A stretch of DNA of 64,000 nt from assembly GCF_001281385.1 (NCBI RefSeq), contig NZ_CP006911.1, forward strand, positions 868,001 through 932,000. Direction: 5' to 3'. Origin of the DNA: Candidatus Pseudothioglobus singularis PS1 (GTDB taxonomy: Bacteria > Pseudomonadota > Gammaproteobacteria > PS1 > Pseudothioglobaceae). Position numbers and translations under genes: made by a program. The notes beneath the pieces are model-generated. The model saw only the letters and a program-made list of their open reading frames with translations. It made no database searches and was not told the DNA's origin. Below are positions 30,884 through 40,810 of the stretch, piece after piece; the stretch's first letter is position 1, and every line of letters starts with the position of its first letter.

Positions 30884-32653
30884 ATGTTTACTAAAAAATT
30901 AATTCTTGCTGCTTCTCTATCAGCAATTCTAGTGTCTCAAGCAGCATATGCTGTTATTGGACCAATTAAAATTACTCTCAATACAGAATACAGAACATCT
31001 AATCCAGTCATTGGAGATATTGCAACTACCATTAAGCTTGATAAATCGGAAATTAGAGCTACTGGTGCAAGAACATTTACAGGACTTCTTCAAAGTATCC
31101 CTTCCGTCTCTTTTGAAGGTGGACAAGGGAACCTAAGAGCCCTTAGATTGAGAGGAAATGAAGCTAGTCATACATTATTATTACTTGATGGTCACAAAGT
31201 CACAATTACTGGTTCACAGCCAAATTTAGATGTGATTCCTCTTGATCAAATTGAGCGAATTGAAATTTCTAAAGGACCATTTTCTTCTTTATATGGTCCA
31301 GGAGCTATAGGAGGAGTAATACATGTTTTTACTGATAAAGATATTAATTCAATTACAAGCAGCAAGATTGATGTTTCATCAGGCTCTAAAGGAACTGTTA
31401 AAGTAAACCTTAATACCTATTTTAAAAATGAAAATAGCTATTTTGACTTTGCTGCAACTGATTTTCATACCGACGGTATTGATGCTTTAGGAAATGGCGA
31501 CTTGGACCCAATTGATAGGACAACTTATGGCTTGAATCTGGGTGGTCAAATTACTGAAAATACCTCTATTAGTGTAAATCTTCTTGATACAAAAGCTATT
31601 ATCCAATATGATGATCCCTATGGTTCTCCAGTTTTGCCAGATAATAACTTAAAACAAATGAACCTTGGAATTACTCATAATTATGGCAAAAGATCAAAGG
31701 TTTCTTTTGACATAATGAACCAAGATATCCAAAGAAGGACGGCAAAATATGAGTTAAATACAATTACTGTTATTAATGAAATAGATCTCGATAACAGTAA
31801 ATTATCCCTTGGTTTATCAAATTCTGTGGACAAAGACCTTAACAACCTTTCTACTCCGTCAGTTGCTAAGAAAATTAAACATACTGATTTATTTGGGCAG
31901 TGGCAAGGTTTAGTTGCTGATAATGAAATATCAGTGGGTGCAAGGCTTATTGATCATGATAAGTTTAATTCTCATATTACTTATAACCTGAATTGGGCAA
32001 AAGATTTAACTTTAACTACTAGAGTAAATGCCTCTTTTGGAAGTGCAACTAATTTGCCTGATCACTATAAAAACAATGCAAATATTGTTGCAGGCAAAAC
32101 TAGCCTCAATCCTGAGAGATCAAAGAATATTGAATTAGGTTTTACTAATAATTTCAAATGGGGAGATGCTGGTATTAAGTTATATAAAAGTAGAGTGGCT
32201 GACGCTTTTAAATGGCAATCTGGAAGTCCTGCATACTATATAAATGATGGCACTGTAAACATTCAAGGTGCTGAACTGTCAATTGGAACAGAGTTATTTG
32301 GCTGGGAATTAGATTCAAGTATTGACTTCAATAAGGCTATTGCAGCTTCAACTGACCTTCAAAAAGGTAGAAGACCTAATCGATCTATTTCATTAAATCT
32401 TAATAAGTCTTCTGAAAAGTGGAAACGAAATATTAACTGGACCGCTCATTCTTGGGTTTGGGATAAAGATAATCACTCTAATGGAAAGAATGGTGGGTAT
32501 GGTTTACTTAATTTGAGTACGAGCTATGATTTTACTGAAAATCTGAGTGCTTATTTAAACCGCAATAATGTATTAGACAAAAACTATGAGATGGCTAAAG
32601 GTTATGATACTCTTGGAAAAACAACTACTTTAGGTTTAACATATAATTTCTAG
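30884..32653 (+). CDS. btuB: TonB-dependent outer-membrane receptor, BtuB-like
   Basis: 589 residues: signal peptide (MFTKKLILAASLSAILVSQAAYA), plug domain (about 35-150; LRALRLRGNEASHTLLLLDGHKV, IERIEISKGPFSSLYGPGAIGGVI), then a 22-strand barrel ending TTLGLTYNF with the terminal Phe needed for BAM insertion. The riboswitch in the leader points to cobalamin or a precursor as ligand. A conventional TonB box is not obvious. AAGGGG precedes the ATG. Followed by cobO, 28 bp on. Confidence 0.9.
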   Translation: MFTKKLILAASLSAILVSQAAYAVIGPIKITLNTEYRTSNPVIGDIATTIKLDKSEIRATGARTFTGLLQSIPSVSFEGGQGNLRALRLRGNEASHTLLLLDGHKVTITGSQPNLDVIPLDQIERIEISKGPFSSLYGPGAIGGVIHVFTDKDINSITSSKIDVSSGSKGTVKVNLNTYFKNENSYFDFAATDFHTDGIDALGNGDLDPIDRTTYGLNLGGQITENTSISVNLLDTKAIIQYDDPYGSPVLPDNNLKQMNLGITHNYGKRSKVSFDIMNQDIQRRTAKYELNTITVINEIDLDNSKLSLGLSNSVDKDLNNLSTPSVAKKIKHTDLFGQWQGLVADNEISVGARLIDHDKFNSHITYNLNWAKDLTLTTRVNASFGSATNLPDHYKNNANIVAGKTSLNPERSKNIELGFTNNFKWGDAGIKLYKSRVADAFKWQSGSPAYYINDGTVNIQGAELSIGTELFGWELDSSIDFNKAIAASTDLQKGRRPNRSISLNLNKSSEKWKRNINWTAHSWVWDKDNHSNGKNGGYGLLNLSTSYDFTENLSAYLNRNNVLDKNYEMAKGYDTLGKTTTLGLTYNF

Positions 32654-32681
32654 TAATTTGCTTAAAGGGGTTTAATAGATT

Positions 32682-33272
32682 ATGAGCACGACCTATAAAA
32701 AACGCATGCAGCGTAAAAAGGAATATATTGATTCCCGTATTGATGAAGCTAATATTGATACTGGAATCATTGTCCTTTTGACTGGCAATGGTAAAGGTAA
32801 ATCATCCTCAGCCATGGGAATGATTTGTCGTGCACTTGGTTATGATATGAAAGTTGGTTTAGTTCGTTTTTTAAAGGGTGAACAGCAGACTGGAGAGGAT
32901 CTTTTTTTAGATAATCACTCAAATATTTTTTCTGCCCATATGGAAAGTGGTTTTACATGGAACACTCAAGATCAAGAACTGGATAAGAAAAGAGCCATGG
33001 AAACTTGGCTTGAGGCAAAAAAATTTCTTTCTGACTCTAAGATTTCCGTAGTTGTTTTAGATGAAATTACTTACATGATCAATTACAACTATCTTGATGA
33101 AGCTGAAATTTTGAATACACTATCAAACAGACCTGAGAATCAACATGTCGTTATAACTGGGAGAGCTGCTAGTAAAGGCTTAATAGATGCTTCGGACACT
33201 GTGAGCGAGGTTGAGGATGTAAAACACGCTTTTAGAGCTAATATTAGAGCTCAAAAAGGGATTGACTTATAA
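32682..33272 (+). CDS. cobO: Cob(I)yrinic acid a,c-diamide adenosyltransferase
   Basis: 196 residues. P-loop GNGKGKSSSAMGMICRALGY, the CobA/CobO/BtuR signature, then VVLDEITYMINYNYL (Walker B) and VVITGRAASKGLIDASDTVSEV. Transfers the adenosyl group of ATP to cobalt(I) corrinoids, producing the coenzyme form. With the upstream receptor it forms a B12 salvage pair under one riboswitch; no de novo corrin genes are seen here. Confidence 0.93.
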   Translation: MSTTYKKRMQRKKEYIDSRIDEANIDTGIIVLLTGNGKGKSSSAMGMICRALGYDMKVGLVRFLKGEQQTGEDLFLDNHSNIFSAHMESGFTWNTQDQELDKKRAMETWLEAKKFLSDSKISVVVLDEITYMINYNYLDEAEILNTLSNRPENQHVVITGRAASKGLIDASDTVSEVEDVKHAFRANIRAQKGIDL

Positions 33273-33276
33273 ATAA

Positions 33277-34638
33277 TTAACTGTTTTCTAAAAGGTATTG
33301 AATCGCTTGGTATAAATACCCAACAGGAATCACTTGCATACCCTTAATGGACTTTTTAGGCTCATTACCTTTCGGGATGATAGCTAGCTCAAATCCTTGT
33401 TTTTGAGCCTCAGATAGCCTTTCCTGGGCATTGTATACTGGCCTTACTTCACCAGTTAATCCAACCTCGCCAAACGCAATCCATTTACTTGGGATTACTT
33501 TATCTCTAAGACTTGAGACAATTGAGAGCATCACTACTAAATCTGATGCAGTTTCGCTCACTTTAATACCACCAACTACATTGATAAAGACATCTTGATC
33601 AAACGTTGCAATTCCTGAATGTTTATGAAGAATAGCAAGCTGAAGAGCGAGTCGATTCTGATCTAGCCCTACGCTGACTCTTTTTGGTGTTCCATTCGAT
33701 TGATCAACCAGTGCTTGTATTTCGACCAAAAGCGGTCTGGTGGCTTCTCTAGTAACCATGACCATTGATCCAGATGAAGGATTCTCTTGATTAGAAAGGA
33801 ATATAGAGGATGGATTGCTGACTTGTTGAAGCCCCTTTTCACCCATCGCGAATACGCTTATCTCATTCACTGCACCAAAACGATTTTTTACAGCCCTAAT
33901 AATTCGATAACGACCCCCAGCATCCCCCTCAAAATATAGGACTGCATCCACCATATGTTCAAGAATTCTTGGTCCCGCAAGCGCTCCACCCTTTGTTACA
34001 TGGCCAATCATCAGTAAAATAGTATTAGTTTGCTTAGCGTACTGAGTAAGCTGAGCTGCGCAGTCTCTGACCTGAGTTACAGACCCAGGTGCTGACGCTG
34101 AAAGATCAGTAACCATCGTTTGAATAGAGTCAATAACAATTACTTTTGGTTTTATGTCTTTTGATAGCTTGATTATTTTCTCTAAGTGAGTTTCACCTAT
34201 AAAAAGGATATCTTCCTTGATGCCCAATCTTATTGCCCTTTCACTAACCTGCTCAGCAGACTCCTCCCCGCTGACATACAAAGTTGTATTGTCACTATTG
34301 AGTTTAGCCAAAGCTTGAAGAATTAGAGTAGATTTGCCAATTCCAGGGTCACCCCCTATCAGAACTACTGATCCATCAACAAGACCGCCACCAAGTGTTC
34401 GATCTAGCTCCGATAGGCCAGTTGAAAGGCGATCTTTATTTTGTGCTTTAATCTCAGTCAGATTTTGAACTTTTGAAGCTGGAAGGTCCTTTAAACTCTC
34501 TGGCTTGGATGATGTTGCTTGCGATATGACAATTTCTTCAAGTGTATTCCATTCTTTGCAGTCTAAACACTGGCCAGCCCATTGATGGTGAGACGCCCCA
34601 CACTCTCGGCATACAAACTCTACTTTTGTCTTAGCCAT
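33277..34638 (-). CDS. radA: DNA repair protein RadA
   Basis: 453 residues. N-terminal zinc finger (C-x-x-C, then C-x-x-C: FVCRECGASHHQWAGQCLDCKEW), RecA-like ATPase with Walker A GGDPGIGKSTL, the RadA-specific KNRFGA motif and a Lon-like C-terminal domain (about 290-453). Acts in branch migration of recombination intermediates. Ends four bases from cobO (convergent) and starts four bases after nrdR. Confidence 0.96.
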   Translation of the reverse strand: MAKTKVEFVCRECGASHHQWAGQCLDCKEWNTLEEIVISQATSSKPESLKDLPASKVQNLTEIKAQNKDRLSTGLSELDRTLGGGLVDGSVVLIGGDPGIGKSTLILQALAKLNSDNTTLYVSGEESAEQVSERAIRLGIKEDILFIGETHLEKIIKLSKDIKPKVIVIDSIQTMVTDLSASAPGSVTQVRDCAAQLTQYAKQTNTILLMIGHVTKGGALAGPRILEHMVDAVLYFEGDAGGRYRIIRAVKNRFGAVNEISVFAMGEKGLQQVSNPSSIFLSNQENPSSGSMVMVTREATRPLLVEIQALVDQSNGTPKRVSVGLDQNRLALQLAILHKHSGIATFDQDVFINVVGGIKVSETASDLVVMLSIVSSLRDKVIPSKWIAFGEVGLTGEVRPVYNAQERLSEAQKQGFELAIIPKGNEPKKSIKGMQVIPVGYLYQAIQYLLENS

Positions 34639-34642
34639 AAGA

Positions 34643-35095
34643 TTACTTATTGATTAACTTGTCAATTTCACTCTTGAATTCTTCAATATCTTGGAACTGC
34701 CTATAAACAGAGGCAAAACGAATATAGGCGACCTCATCAAGCGCTCTAAGCTCCTCCATAACCCACTCACCTAACATCGAAGAAGGAACCTCTCTATCAT
34801 TTTGCGCCATCAATTTTCTTTGAATTTTTTGAATGGCCATTTCAATTTTTGAAGTCTCAACAGGCCTTTTTTCAAGCGCCTTTAGCAAACCTGAACGTAA
34901 CTTATTTTCACTGAAGCTCTGCCTAGAGTCATCACTTTTAATTAACCTTGGAAGGTTAAGGTCAACAGTCTCTCGAGTTGAGTGTCTCTCTCCGCATGCA
35001 ATACATTCCCTTCTCCGGCGAACTTGTGAGCCATCATCCAGTAGTCGAGTATCTAAAACCTTGGTGTCATCTGATTGACAAAAAGGGCAGCGCAT
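34643..35095 (-). CDS. nrdR: Transcriptional repressor NrdR
   Basis: 150 residues. Zinc ribbon MRCPFCQSDDTKVLDTR, then RRRRECIACGERHSTRE, followed by an ATP-cone domain (LIKSDDSRQSFSENKLRSGLLKALEKRPV). Represses ribonucleotide reductase genes according to ATP/dATP level. Immediately downstream of glyA (five bases), an arrangement common in gammaproteobacteria. Confidence 0.96.
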   Translation of the reverse strand: MRCPFCQSDDTKVLDTRLLDDGSQVRRRRECIACGERHSTRETVDLNLPRLIKSDDSRQSFSENKLRSGLLKALEKRPVETSKIEMAIQKIQRKLMAQNDREVPSSMLGEWVMEELRALDEVAYIRFASVYRQFQDIEEFKSEIDKLINK

Positions 35096-35100
35096 CTGAG

Positions 35101-36366
35101 TTACTTATAAACTGGAAATCTAGAGCAAAGCTCTTCAACCTTTGCCCTAACTTCATTTATGACTTCATTGTTTTCAATATCATCACAGATGTCACAAATC
35201 CAGTTAGTGATATCTCTACACTCGGATTCACCAAAACCACGCGTCGTAGCGGCGGGAGTTCCAATTCTAATTCCGCTAGTTACAAATGGAGATTGAGGGT
35301 CATTTGGTACCGAATTCTTATTAACAGTAATATGTGCTGAACCGAGAGTTGCATCAACCAGCTTTCCAGTCAATCCTTGCTCAATAAAGCTAACTAGAAA
35401 TACATGGTTATCAGTTCCGCCTGAAACAACATCATAACCTCTTTCCATAAAGACACCAGCCATCGCTCTTGAATTTTTAACGACTTGCTTCTGATAAGAC
35501 TTAAAGTCCTCACTCATCGCCTCTTTAAAGGCAATAGCTTTAGCTGCAATAATATGCATTAATGGGCCACCCTGGATTCCAGGAAAAATGGCAGAATTAA
35601 GTTTTTTTTCTATTTCTTCGTTGGCTCTGGCAACAATTAAACCGCCACGAGGCCCCCTTAAAGTTTTATGAGTTGTTGTCGTACAGACGTCAGCTATATT
35701 TATTGGTGAAGGATAGTCACCTGTGGCAACTAGACCTGCGACATGAGCCATATCTACGAGTAGGTAGGCATCAACCATATCCGCAATATCCCTGAAACGC
35801 TGCCAATCAATAATTCTTGAGTAAGCTGAGAATCCAGCAATAACCATTTTTGGTTTGTGCTCTAGAGCAAGTCTCTCAACCTCATCATAATCAATTTCAC
35901 CAGTAGACTCATCAAGCCCATACTGAAAAGCTTTGTAATGCTTTCCCGAAAATGATGGCCCCGCGCCATGAGTCAAGTGCCCACCATGAGCAAGACTCAT
36001 GCCTAATATTGTATCACCCGGAACTAACAGCGCTTGAAAGACTGCTGCATTAGCCGTTGAGCCTGAATGTGGCTGAACATTGGCAAAGGCCGCTCCAAAA
36101 AGCTTTTTTGCTCTGCTGATAGCAAGAGTTTCTGCAACATCAACATGCTCACAACCGCCATAGTAACGCTTACCAGGATAACCTTCTGCATATTTATTAG
36201 TCATTTGACAGCCTTGAGCGTACATAACAGCAGGTGAAGTATAGTTCTCAGATGCAATTAATTCAATATGAGCCTCTTGCCTAGCTTCCTCAGCACTTAT
36301 GACCTTAGCGATATCGGGATCAACATCATTTAATGTAAGATTTTTATCAAACATAACTGGCTCCAA
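35101..36366 (-). CDS. glyA: Serine hydroxymethyltransferase
   Basis: 421 residues from ATG at 36366, though MFDKNLTL four codons in is an equally good start. [41 protein letters not shown] and [14 protein letters not shown] with the PLP Lys are all present. Interconverts serine and glycine with tetrahydrofolate, feeding one-carbon units. Leads the glyA-nrdR-radA run. The 211-bp gap upstream separates it from the divergent dadA. Confidence 0.97.
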   Translation of the reverse strand: MEPVMFDKNLTLNDVDPDIAKVISAEEARQEAHIELIASENYTSPAVMYAQGCQMTNKYAEGYPGKRYYGGCEHVDVAETLAISRAKKLFGAAFANVQPHSGSTANAAVFQALLVPGDTILGMSLAHGGHLTHGAGPSFSGKHYKAFQYGLDESTGEIDYDEVERLALEHKPKMVIAGFSAYSRIIDWQRFRDIADMVDAYLLVDMAHVAGLVATGDYPSPINIADVCTTTTHKTLRGPRGGLIVARANEEIEKKLNSAIFPGIQGGPLMHIIAAKAIAFKEAMSEDFKSYQKQVVKNSRAMAGVFMERGYDVVSGGTDNHVFLVSFIEQGLTGKLVDATLGSAHITVNKNSVPNDPQSPFVTSGIRIGTPAATTRGFGESECRDITNWICDICDDIENNEVINEVRAKVEELCSRFPVYK

Positions 36367-36577
36367 AAATAGATAATTAATATGATGATTTTAAACGCTT
36401 TATTTCAAAAAGCATAGAGATAATTATTCTTTTTTTACAAGCATTTATAGTATGATTTTTATATGGTTGTTATTTAAAAATATTAAAAATATATCCTTCA
36501 ATAAATTACTCAATTTCAAGAACAAATAATCCATATTTCAAAGTGGTAAAATTAACATTTTTAATTCCCATAAAAGA

Positions 36578-37864
36578 ATGAAAGTTCTCGTTTTAGGTGC
36601 TGGAGTAATTGGTACAACTTCAGCCTATTTCCTTGCTAAACAAGGGCATGATGTTACTGTCATTGACAGGCAAGAAAGTGTTGCTATGGAGGCTAGCCAT
36701 GCGAATGCTGGTTGCTTATCCTATGGCTTTACATCCCCTTTAGCGTCTCCTGGACTTCCCTTTAATATTTTAAAATGGGCTTTGTCAGGGCGATCACCTC
36801 TTGTTGTTAACCCAAACATGAGCATTGAGACTATTAAGTTCATGTATCGATTGTATAAAAACTGTAATTCAAAAAGCTATGAAGTTAATAAAAGTCGTAT
36901 GCTTAGAATTGCTAATTACTCTCAAAAAGCACTACTTCAAATTGAGGCAGATTTTGATATCAATTATGTGCAGAGAAAACAAGGCTCTCTTCAACTTTTT
37001 TGGGATTCCAAGGAGATTGATAAAGCAAAGAAAGATATTTCAATTTTAGAAAAATTTAATATTAAATCTGAGCTACTTGATCCTGAGGGTTGTTTAAAGA
37101 TTGAGCCCGGCCTTAGATATGTAAAAAATCAAATTGCTGGGGGGATTCAATTTACAGATGACTTTACCGGAAATTGTTATTTATTTTCAAATGAGATCTA
37201 TAAAAAATGTTTAGAAATGGGCGTTAATTTTGAGTTCAAGACTGAAATTAATGCCATTGAAACACACAATAATGCAGTTTCTGCAGTTTTAACCAGTAAA
37301 GGGGAATTTAAAGCGGATTGCTATTCTGTTTCTCTTGGTAGTCACTCCAATAATATCCTCTCTCAAATTGGCATTCAAACTCCTATTTATCCTGTCAAGG
37401 GATACTCCATCACTCTCCCTGTTTTGGCTGATAAAGATGCCCCTCAATCTACAATAATGGATGAGAGGAATAAAATTGCAATCACCAGGCTAGGAGATAC
37501 AATACGTGTTGCTGGAATTGCTCACTTAACTGACTTTAATAAGGAATTAAGAGCCAAATCACTCGAGTCTCTAAAGCAAGGTATAGATAGATTATTTCCC
37601 AACTCATATGAACAGACAAATGATTTAAATTTTTGGACGGGCTTTAGACCAAGTACGCCGGATAGCACTCCGATCATTGGGCCTACACCATACAGTAATT
37701 TATATCTAAATACAGGGCATGGGACCCTTGGATGGACAATGTCAGCAGGTTCTGGCAAACTATTAGCTAATTTAATTTCTGGAAGTGAGCCTGAAATATC
37801 TTTAGAAGGAATAGATATGAGCCGTTATAGCTTTGCTAATAGAACACCCCAAAATTATGGCTAG
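36578..37864 (+). CDS. dadA: D-amino acid dehydrogenase
   Basis: 428 residues, FAD-dependent oxidoreductase of the DAO family: VLGAGVIGTTSAYFLAKQGHDVTVIDR (Rossmann fold), EASHANAGCLSYGF (the DadA-specific SxxNAG loop) and a C-terminal GHGTLGWTMSAGSGKLLA. Oxidises D-alanine and other D-amino acids to keto acids, passing electrons to the respiratory chain at the inner membrane. Overlaps alr by eight bases, forming the classical dadAX-type pair for alanine use. Confidence 0.93.
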   Translation: MKVLVLGAGVIGTTSAYFLAKQGHDVTVIDRQESVAMEASHANAGCLSYGFTSPLASPGLPFNILKWALSGRSPLVVNPNMSIETIKFMYRLYKNCNSKSYEVNKSRMLRIANYSQKALLQIEADFDINYVQRKQGSLQLFWDSKEIDKAKKDISILEKFNIKSELLDPEGCLKIEPGLRYVKNQIAGGIQFTDDFTGNCYLFSNEIYKKCLEMGVNFEFKTEINAIETHNNAVSAVLTSKGEFKADCYSVSLGSHSNNILSQIGIQTPIYPVKGYSITLPVLADKDAPQSTIMDERNKIAITRLGDTIRVAGIAHLTDFNKELRAKSLESLKQGIDRLFPNSYEQTNDLNFWTGFRPSTPDSTPIIGPTPYSNLYLNTGHGTLGWTMSAGSGKLLANLISGSEPEISLEGIDMSRYSFANRTPQNYG

Positions 37865-38936
37865 AAAATGCATTGCCTCGATCAATCTTAGTGCAATTAA
37901 AAAAAACTATCTCTATGCTAAATCATTAGCGCCTCAATCCCAGGTGATAGCTGTTGTTAAGGCAAATGCCTATGGCCACGGCGCTATAAAGGTTGCCCAC
38001 CAACTTGAGGGAGATGCTGACTGTTATGGTGTTGCTTGCTCTGAAGAAGCCCAGGAGCTTAGAAATTCAGGAATTCTCTCCACACCTATACTTCTTATGG
38101 AGGGAATTTTTGAAGAGTCTGAGATAGAACTGGTAAGCCAATTAAACCTTTGGCTGGTTGTCTGTAATTCCCTTCAAGTGCAATGGGTGCTTAATAATAA
38201 GTCAAACTTCAAATTTAATATTTTTATTAAAATTGACTCTGGTATGGGACGCTTAGGGTTCCAAGAGGATGAATTTATAAAAGTTTCTCAACTGCTTGAA
38301 AATAGTAAAAATGTTGAGAGCATAACATTAATGTCACACTTTTCCAGCGCAGATAACCTAGAAAGTAACTCAACAGACAAACAATTATCTAAATTTAATA
38401 GTCTACTAGGTTATAACAAAAAACAAACTTCGCTCGCAAATTCAGCTGCAATAATTGCTCATGGAGATTCACATAGAGACTTTATAAGACCAGGAATTAT
38501 GCTTTATGGCTCTTCTCCTTTTCCATTCAGTGAGAATTTCAAGGACCTGCTGCCAGTCATGACACTCTCTTCGACAGTTATTTCTATTAAACGCTTTAAA
38601 AAAGGACAAACTATTGGCTATGGCGATAGATTTTCCTGCAAAAAAGATACTACTATTGGCGTAGTTGCAATTGGTTACGGCGATGGATACCCCAGAAGCG
38701 CTAGAGATGGTACACCTGTTTTTATTAATGGCTCTGTTGCCAAACTAGCAGGCAAAGTCTCTATGGATATGATCACAATTGACTTGGATGGGGTTCTAAA
38801 TCCTCAAATAGGCGATCGCGTGGAGCTTTTTGGAGATAATATCCCTATTGACGTGGTTGCTGAAAACTCCAATACAATTTCTTATGAGATATTCACAAAA
38901 ATTACAAATAGGGTTTACAAAACTTATATCTCTTAA
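37857..38936 (+). CDS. alr: Alanine racemase
   Basis: 359 residues from ATG at 37857 (MARKCIASINLSAIKKNY). PLP Lys in VIAVVKANAYGHGA, substrate-side IDSGMGRLGF, catalytic Tyr in the GYGDGYPRSARDG region and VSMDMITID. Interconverts L- and D-alanine; paired with dadA it acts as the catabolic DadX-type racemase, but it may also supply D-Ala to peptidoglycan. Start chosen by family alignment and overlap; the longer frame begins with TTG. Confidence 0.93.
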   Translation: MARKCIASINLSAIKKNYLYAKSLAPQSQVIAVVKANAYGHGAIKVAHQLEGDADCYGVACSEEAQELRNSGILSTPILLMEGIFEESEIELVSQLNLWLVVCNSLQVQWVLNNKSNFKFNIFIKIDSGMGRLGFQEDEFIKVSQLLENSKNVESITLMSHFSSADNLESNSTDKQLSKFNSLLGYNKKQTSLANSAAIIAHGDSHRDFIRPGIMLYGSSPFPFSENFKDLLPVMTLSSTVISIKRFKKGQTIGYGDRFSCKKDTTIGVVAIGYGDGYPRSARDGTPVFINGSVAKLAGKVSMDMITIDLDGVLNPQIGDRVELFGDNIPIDVVAENSNTISYEIFTKITNRVYKTYIS

Positions 38937-38986
38937 ACTTTAAAGCTAATATAATCTCCAATCTATATTTTTAACATTCTTTAATC

Positions 38987-39802
38987 ATGTTAACCTCAAC
39001 TCAAATTTCATCCTACAATAAAAATGGCTACCTCGTTGTCAAAGACTTTCTTAGTGACACCCAAAGAAAACTTCTAATGGAACGTGCTGAAGTGTTAATT
39101 GATGATTTTGATCCCTCCTCATCGCATTCAATTTTTACAACCAACGAACAAGAAAGGTCAAGTGATGATTACTTTTTAAGCTCAGGAGACCAAATTCGAT
39201 TCTTCTTTGAAGAAAAGGCGATTGATAGCAAGGGTAACTTTACTGTTCCAAAGCAAAAATCAATTAATAAAATAGGTCACGCACAGCATGAATTAGATCC
39301 AATTTATAAAAAGGTGATTAATTCGCTTGATATTCCGGAGATTGGTAAGCAATTAGGAATTCAAAAACCTCGAAAACTTCAATCAATGCATATCTTTAAA
39401 CAGCCTAATATTGGGGGTGAAGTCGGTCTTCATCAGGACTCAACCTTTTTGTATACTTCTCCAAAGAGCTGTATTGGATTTTGGGTAGCACTAGAGGATG
39501 CTAATATTGAAAATGGTTGCCTTCAAGCGATTACAGGTGGTCATACAATACCGTTAAAAAAGCGTTTTAAGTTGGCTAAGTCTGGTGGCACAGAGTTTGA
39601 AATTTTAGACGAATCCCCCTGGCCTAATACTGCTCTTGATCTTTTGGAAGTGAAGGCTGGAACCCTCATTATTCTGCATGGTCAGCTTCCTCACTATAGC
39701 GCAGAAAATACATCTAACAAATCGAGGCAAGCTTTTAGCATTCATTTAGTTGATGATAATTGTCATTATGCTGAAGACAATTGGTTACAATCATCCATCT
39801 GA
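38987..39802 (+). CDS. Phytanoyl-CoA dioxygenase family protein
   Basis: 271 residues, Fe(II)/2-oxoglutarate dioxygenase of the PhyH family. GGEVGLHQDSTFLYTSP holds the metal-binding H-x-D; LIILHGQLPHYS and NKSRQAFSIHLVD hold the distal His and the 2-oxoglutarate Arg. The C-terminal HSAENTSxxSR region resembles the eukaryotic PHYHD1 group. Substrate unknown. 50 bp after alr and 24 bp before the cupin gene. Confidence 0.85.
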   Translation: MLTSTQISSYNKNGYLVVKDFLSDTQRKLLMERAEVLIDDFDPSSSHSIFTTNEQERSSDDYFLSSGDQIRFFFEEKAIDSKGNFTVPKQKSINKIGHAQHELDPIYKKVINSLDIPEIGKQLGIQKPRKLQSMHIFKQPNIGGEVGLHQDSTFLYTSPKSCIGFWVALEDANIENGCLQAITGGHTIPLKKRFKLAKSGGTEFEILDESPWPNTALDLLEVKAGTLIILHGQLPHYSAENTSNKSRQAFSIHLVDDNCHYAEDNWLQSSI

Positions 39803-39826
39803 CCGTACTTATTTATCAATATAACT

Positions 39827-40180
39827 ATGCACGATAGACACGTCGTTGATATACACAACATCGAGTTCATGCCCTTTGATCGATACGGATCGCCCGTCCC
39901 AAAGATGAGTTGGCATATTATCAGTTATGACCAAATATCAGGACAAGGAAGCTACGTCTTAAAAATGGATCCAGGCGCCCAAACCGTTCCCCATATGCAC
40001 ATGGGCTTTGAAGAATTTATTATGATAGAAGGCGAACTCATTGATTCAGATGGCACTGTATTTCGAAAAGGAGAATTTGTTTCTTTTGAGCCTGGTAGTG
40101 AGCACTCATCATTTTCTGAGACTGGCGCTTTAATTATTGTTTTTCAAAGAGGCCTTAATAAAGCCTCTAATTCAGAATGA
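39827..40180 (+). CDS. Cupin-domain protein
   Basis: 117 residues, single cupin barrel. Metal ligands visible in TVPHMHMGFEEFIMIEGEL (two His, Glu) and GSEHSS (His). Resembles ChrR-like and anti-sigma-type cupins, but without a zinc-anti-sigma N-terminus. Likely an enzyme or metabolite-binding protein working with the neighbouring dioxygenase or DUF1185 protein. 15 bp ahead of the next gene, so operonic. Confidence 0.75.
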   Translation: MHDRHVVDIHNIEFMPFDRYGSPVPKMSWHIISYDQISGQGSYVLKMDPGAQTVPHMHMGFEEFIMIEGELIDSDGTVFRKGEFVSFEPGSEHSSFSETGALIIVFQRGLNKASNSE

Positions 40181-40195
40181 AGTAAGGAAATTAAT

Positions 40196-40810
40196 ATGTC
40201 AGCACAAATAAGAAAAACTTTGTTACACGTTGAAAAAACCTATATTGAGGGAAACAAAGAAGCCCCAAAACCCCTTACCCTTATAGCGGCAGTTGCAGTC
40301 ATTAAAAACCCTTGGATTGACTTACAAAAAGGTGATCAATTTATAGACGATCTGAAGCCTGGTATTCTTGATGTGGCTCCAGGCCTCGGTGAGAAACTAA
40401 CCGAGATGATCATTAATGAGGCTGGTTCGGGTGAAAATGTGGAAGGCTATGGCAAATCAGCAATTGTCGGCCTAAAAGGTGAAATTGAACACGCTTCAGG
40501 GATCATTCACACCCTTCGTTTTGGTAACTTTTACCGAGAAGCAGTGGGTGCTAAATCCTATCTCTCTTTTTGTAATATACGAGGAGGCGCAAATGCGCCT
40601 ATCATGATTCCACTCATGGACAAAAATGATGCAGGGCGTCGATCTCATTATCTAACCATTCAGCTCTCTATCCCTGACGCTCCAGCTGATGACGAAATTG
40701 TAGTGGCGTTGGGCGCCTCAATTGGAGGCAGACCTCACCATCGAATTGGTGATCGATACCAGGACCTCAAAGATCTGGGGCATGATTTAGACAATCCTGC
40801 TAGCGTTTAG
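40196..40810 (+). CDS. DUF1185 (amino acid synthesis) family protein
   Basis: 204 residues covering the whole AA_synth family length: LLHVEKTYIEGNKEAPKPL at the start, EGYGKSAIVGLKGEIEHASG and GGRPHHRIGDR at the end. The family name comes from distant similarity only; biochemical role is not established. It often sits with catabolic genes for organic acids in marine bacteria. Overlaps the convergent MFS gene by four bases. Confidence 0.8.
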   Translation: MSAQIRKTLLHVEKTYIEGNKEAPKPLTLIAAVAVIKNPWIDLQKGDQFIDDLKPGILDVAPGLGEKLTEMIINEAGSGENVEGYGKSAIVGLKGEIEHASGIIHTLRFGNFYREAVGAKSYLSFCNIRGGANAPIMIPLMDKNDAGRRSHYLTIQLSIPDAPADDEIVVALGASIGGRPHHRIGDRYQDLKDLGHDLDNPASV

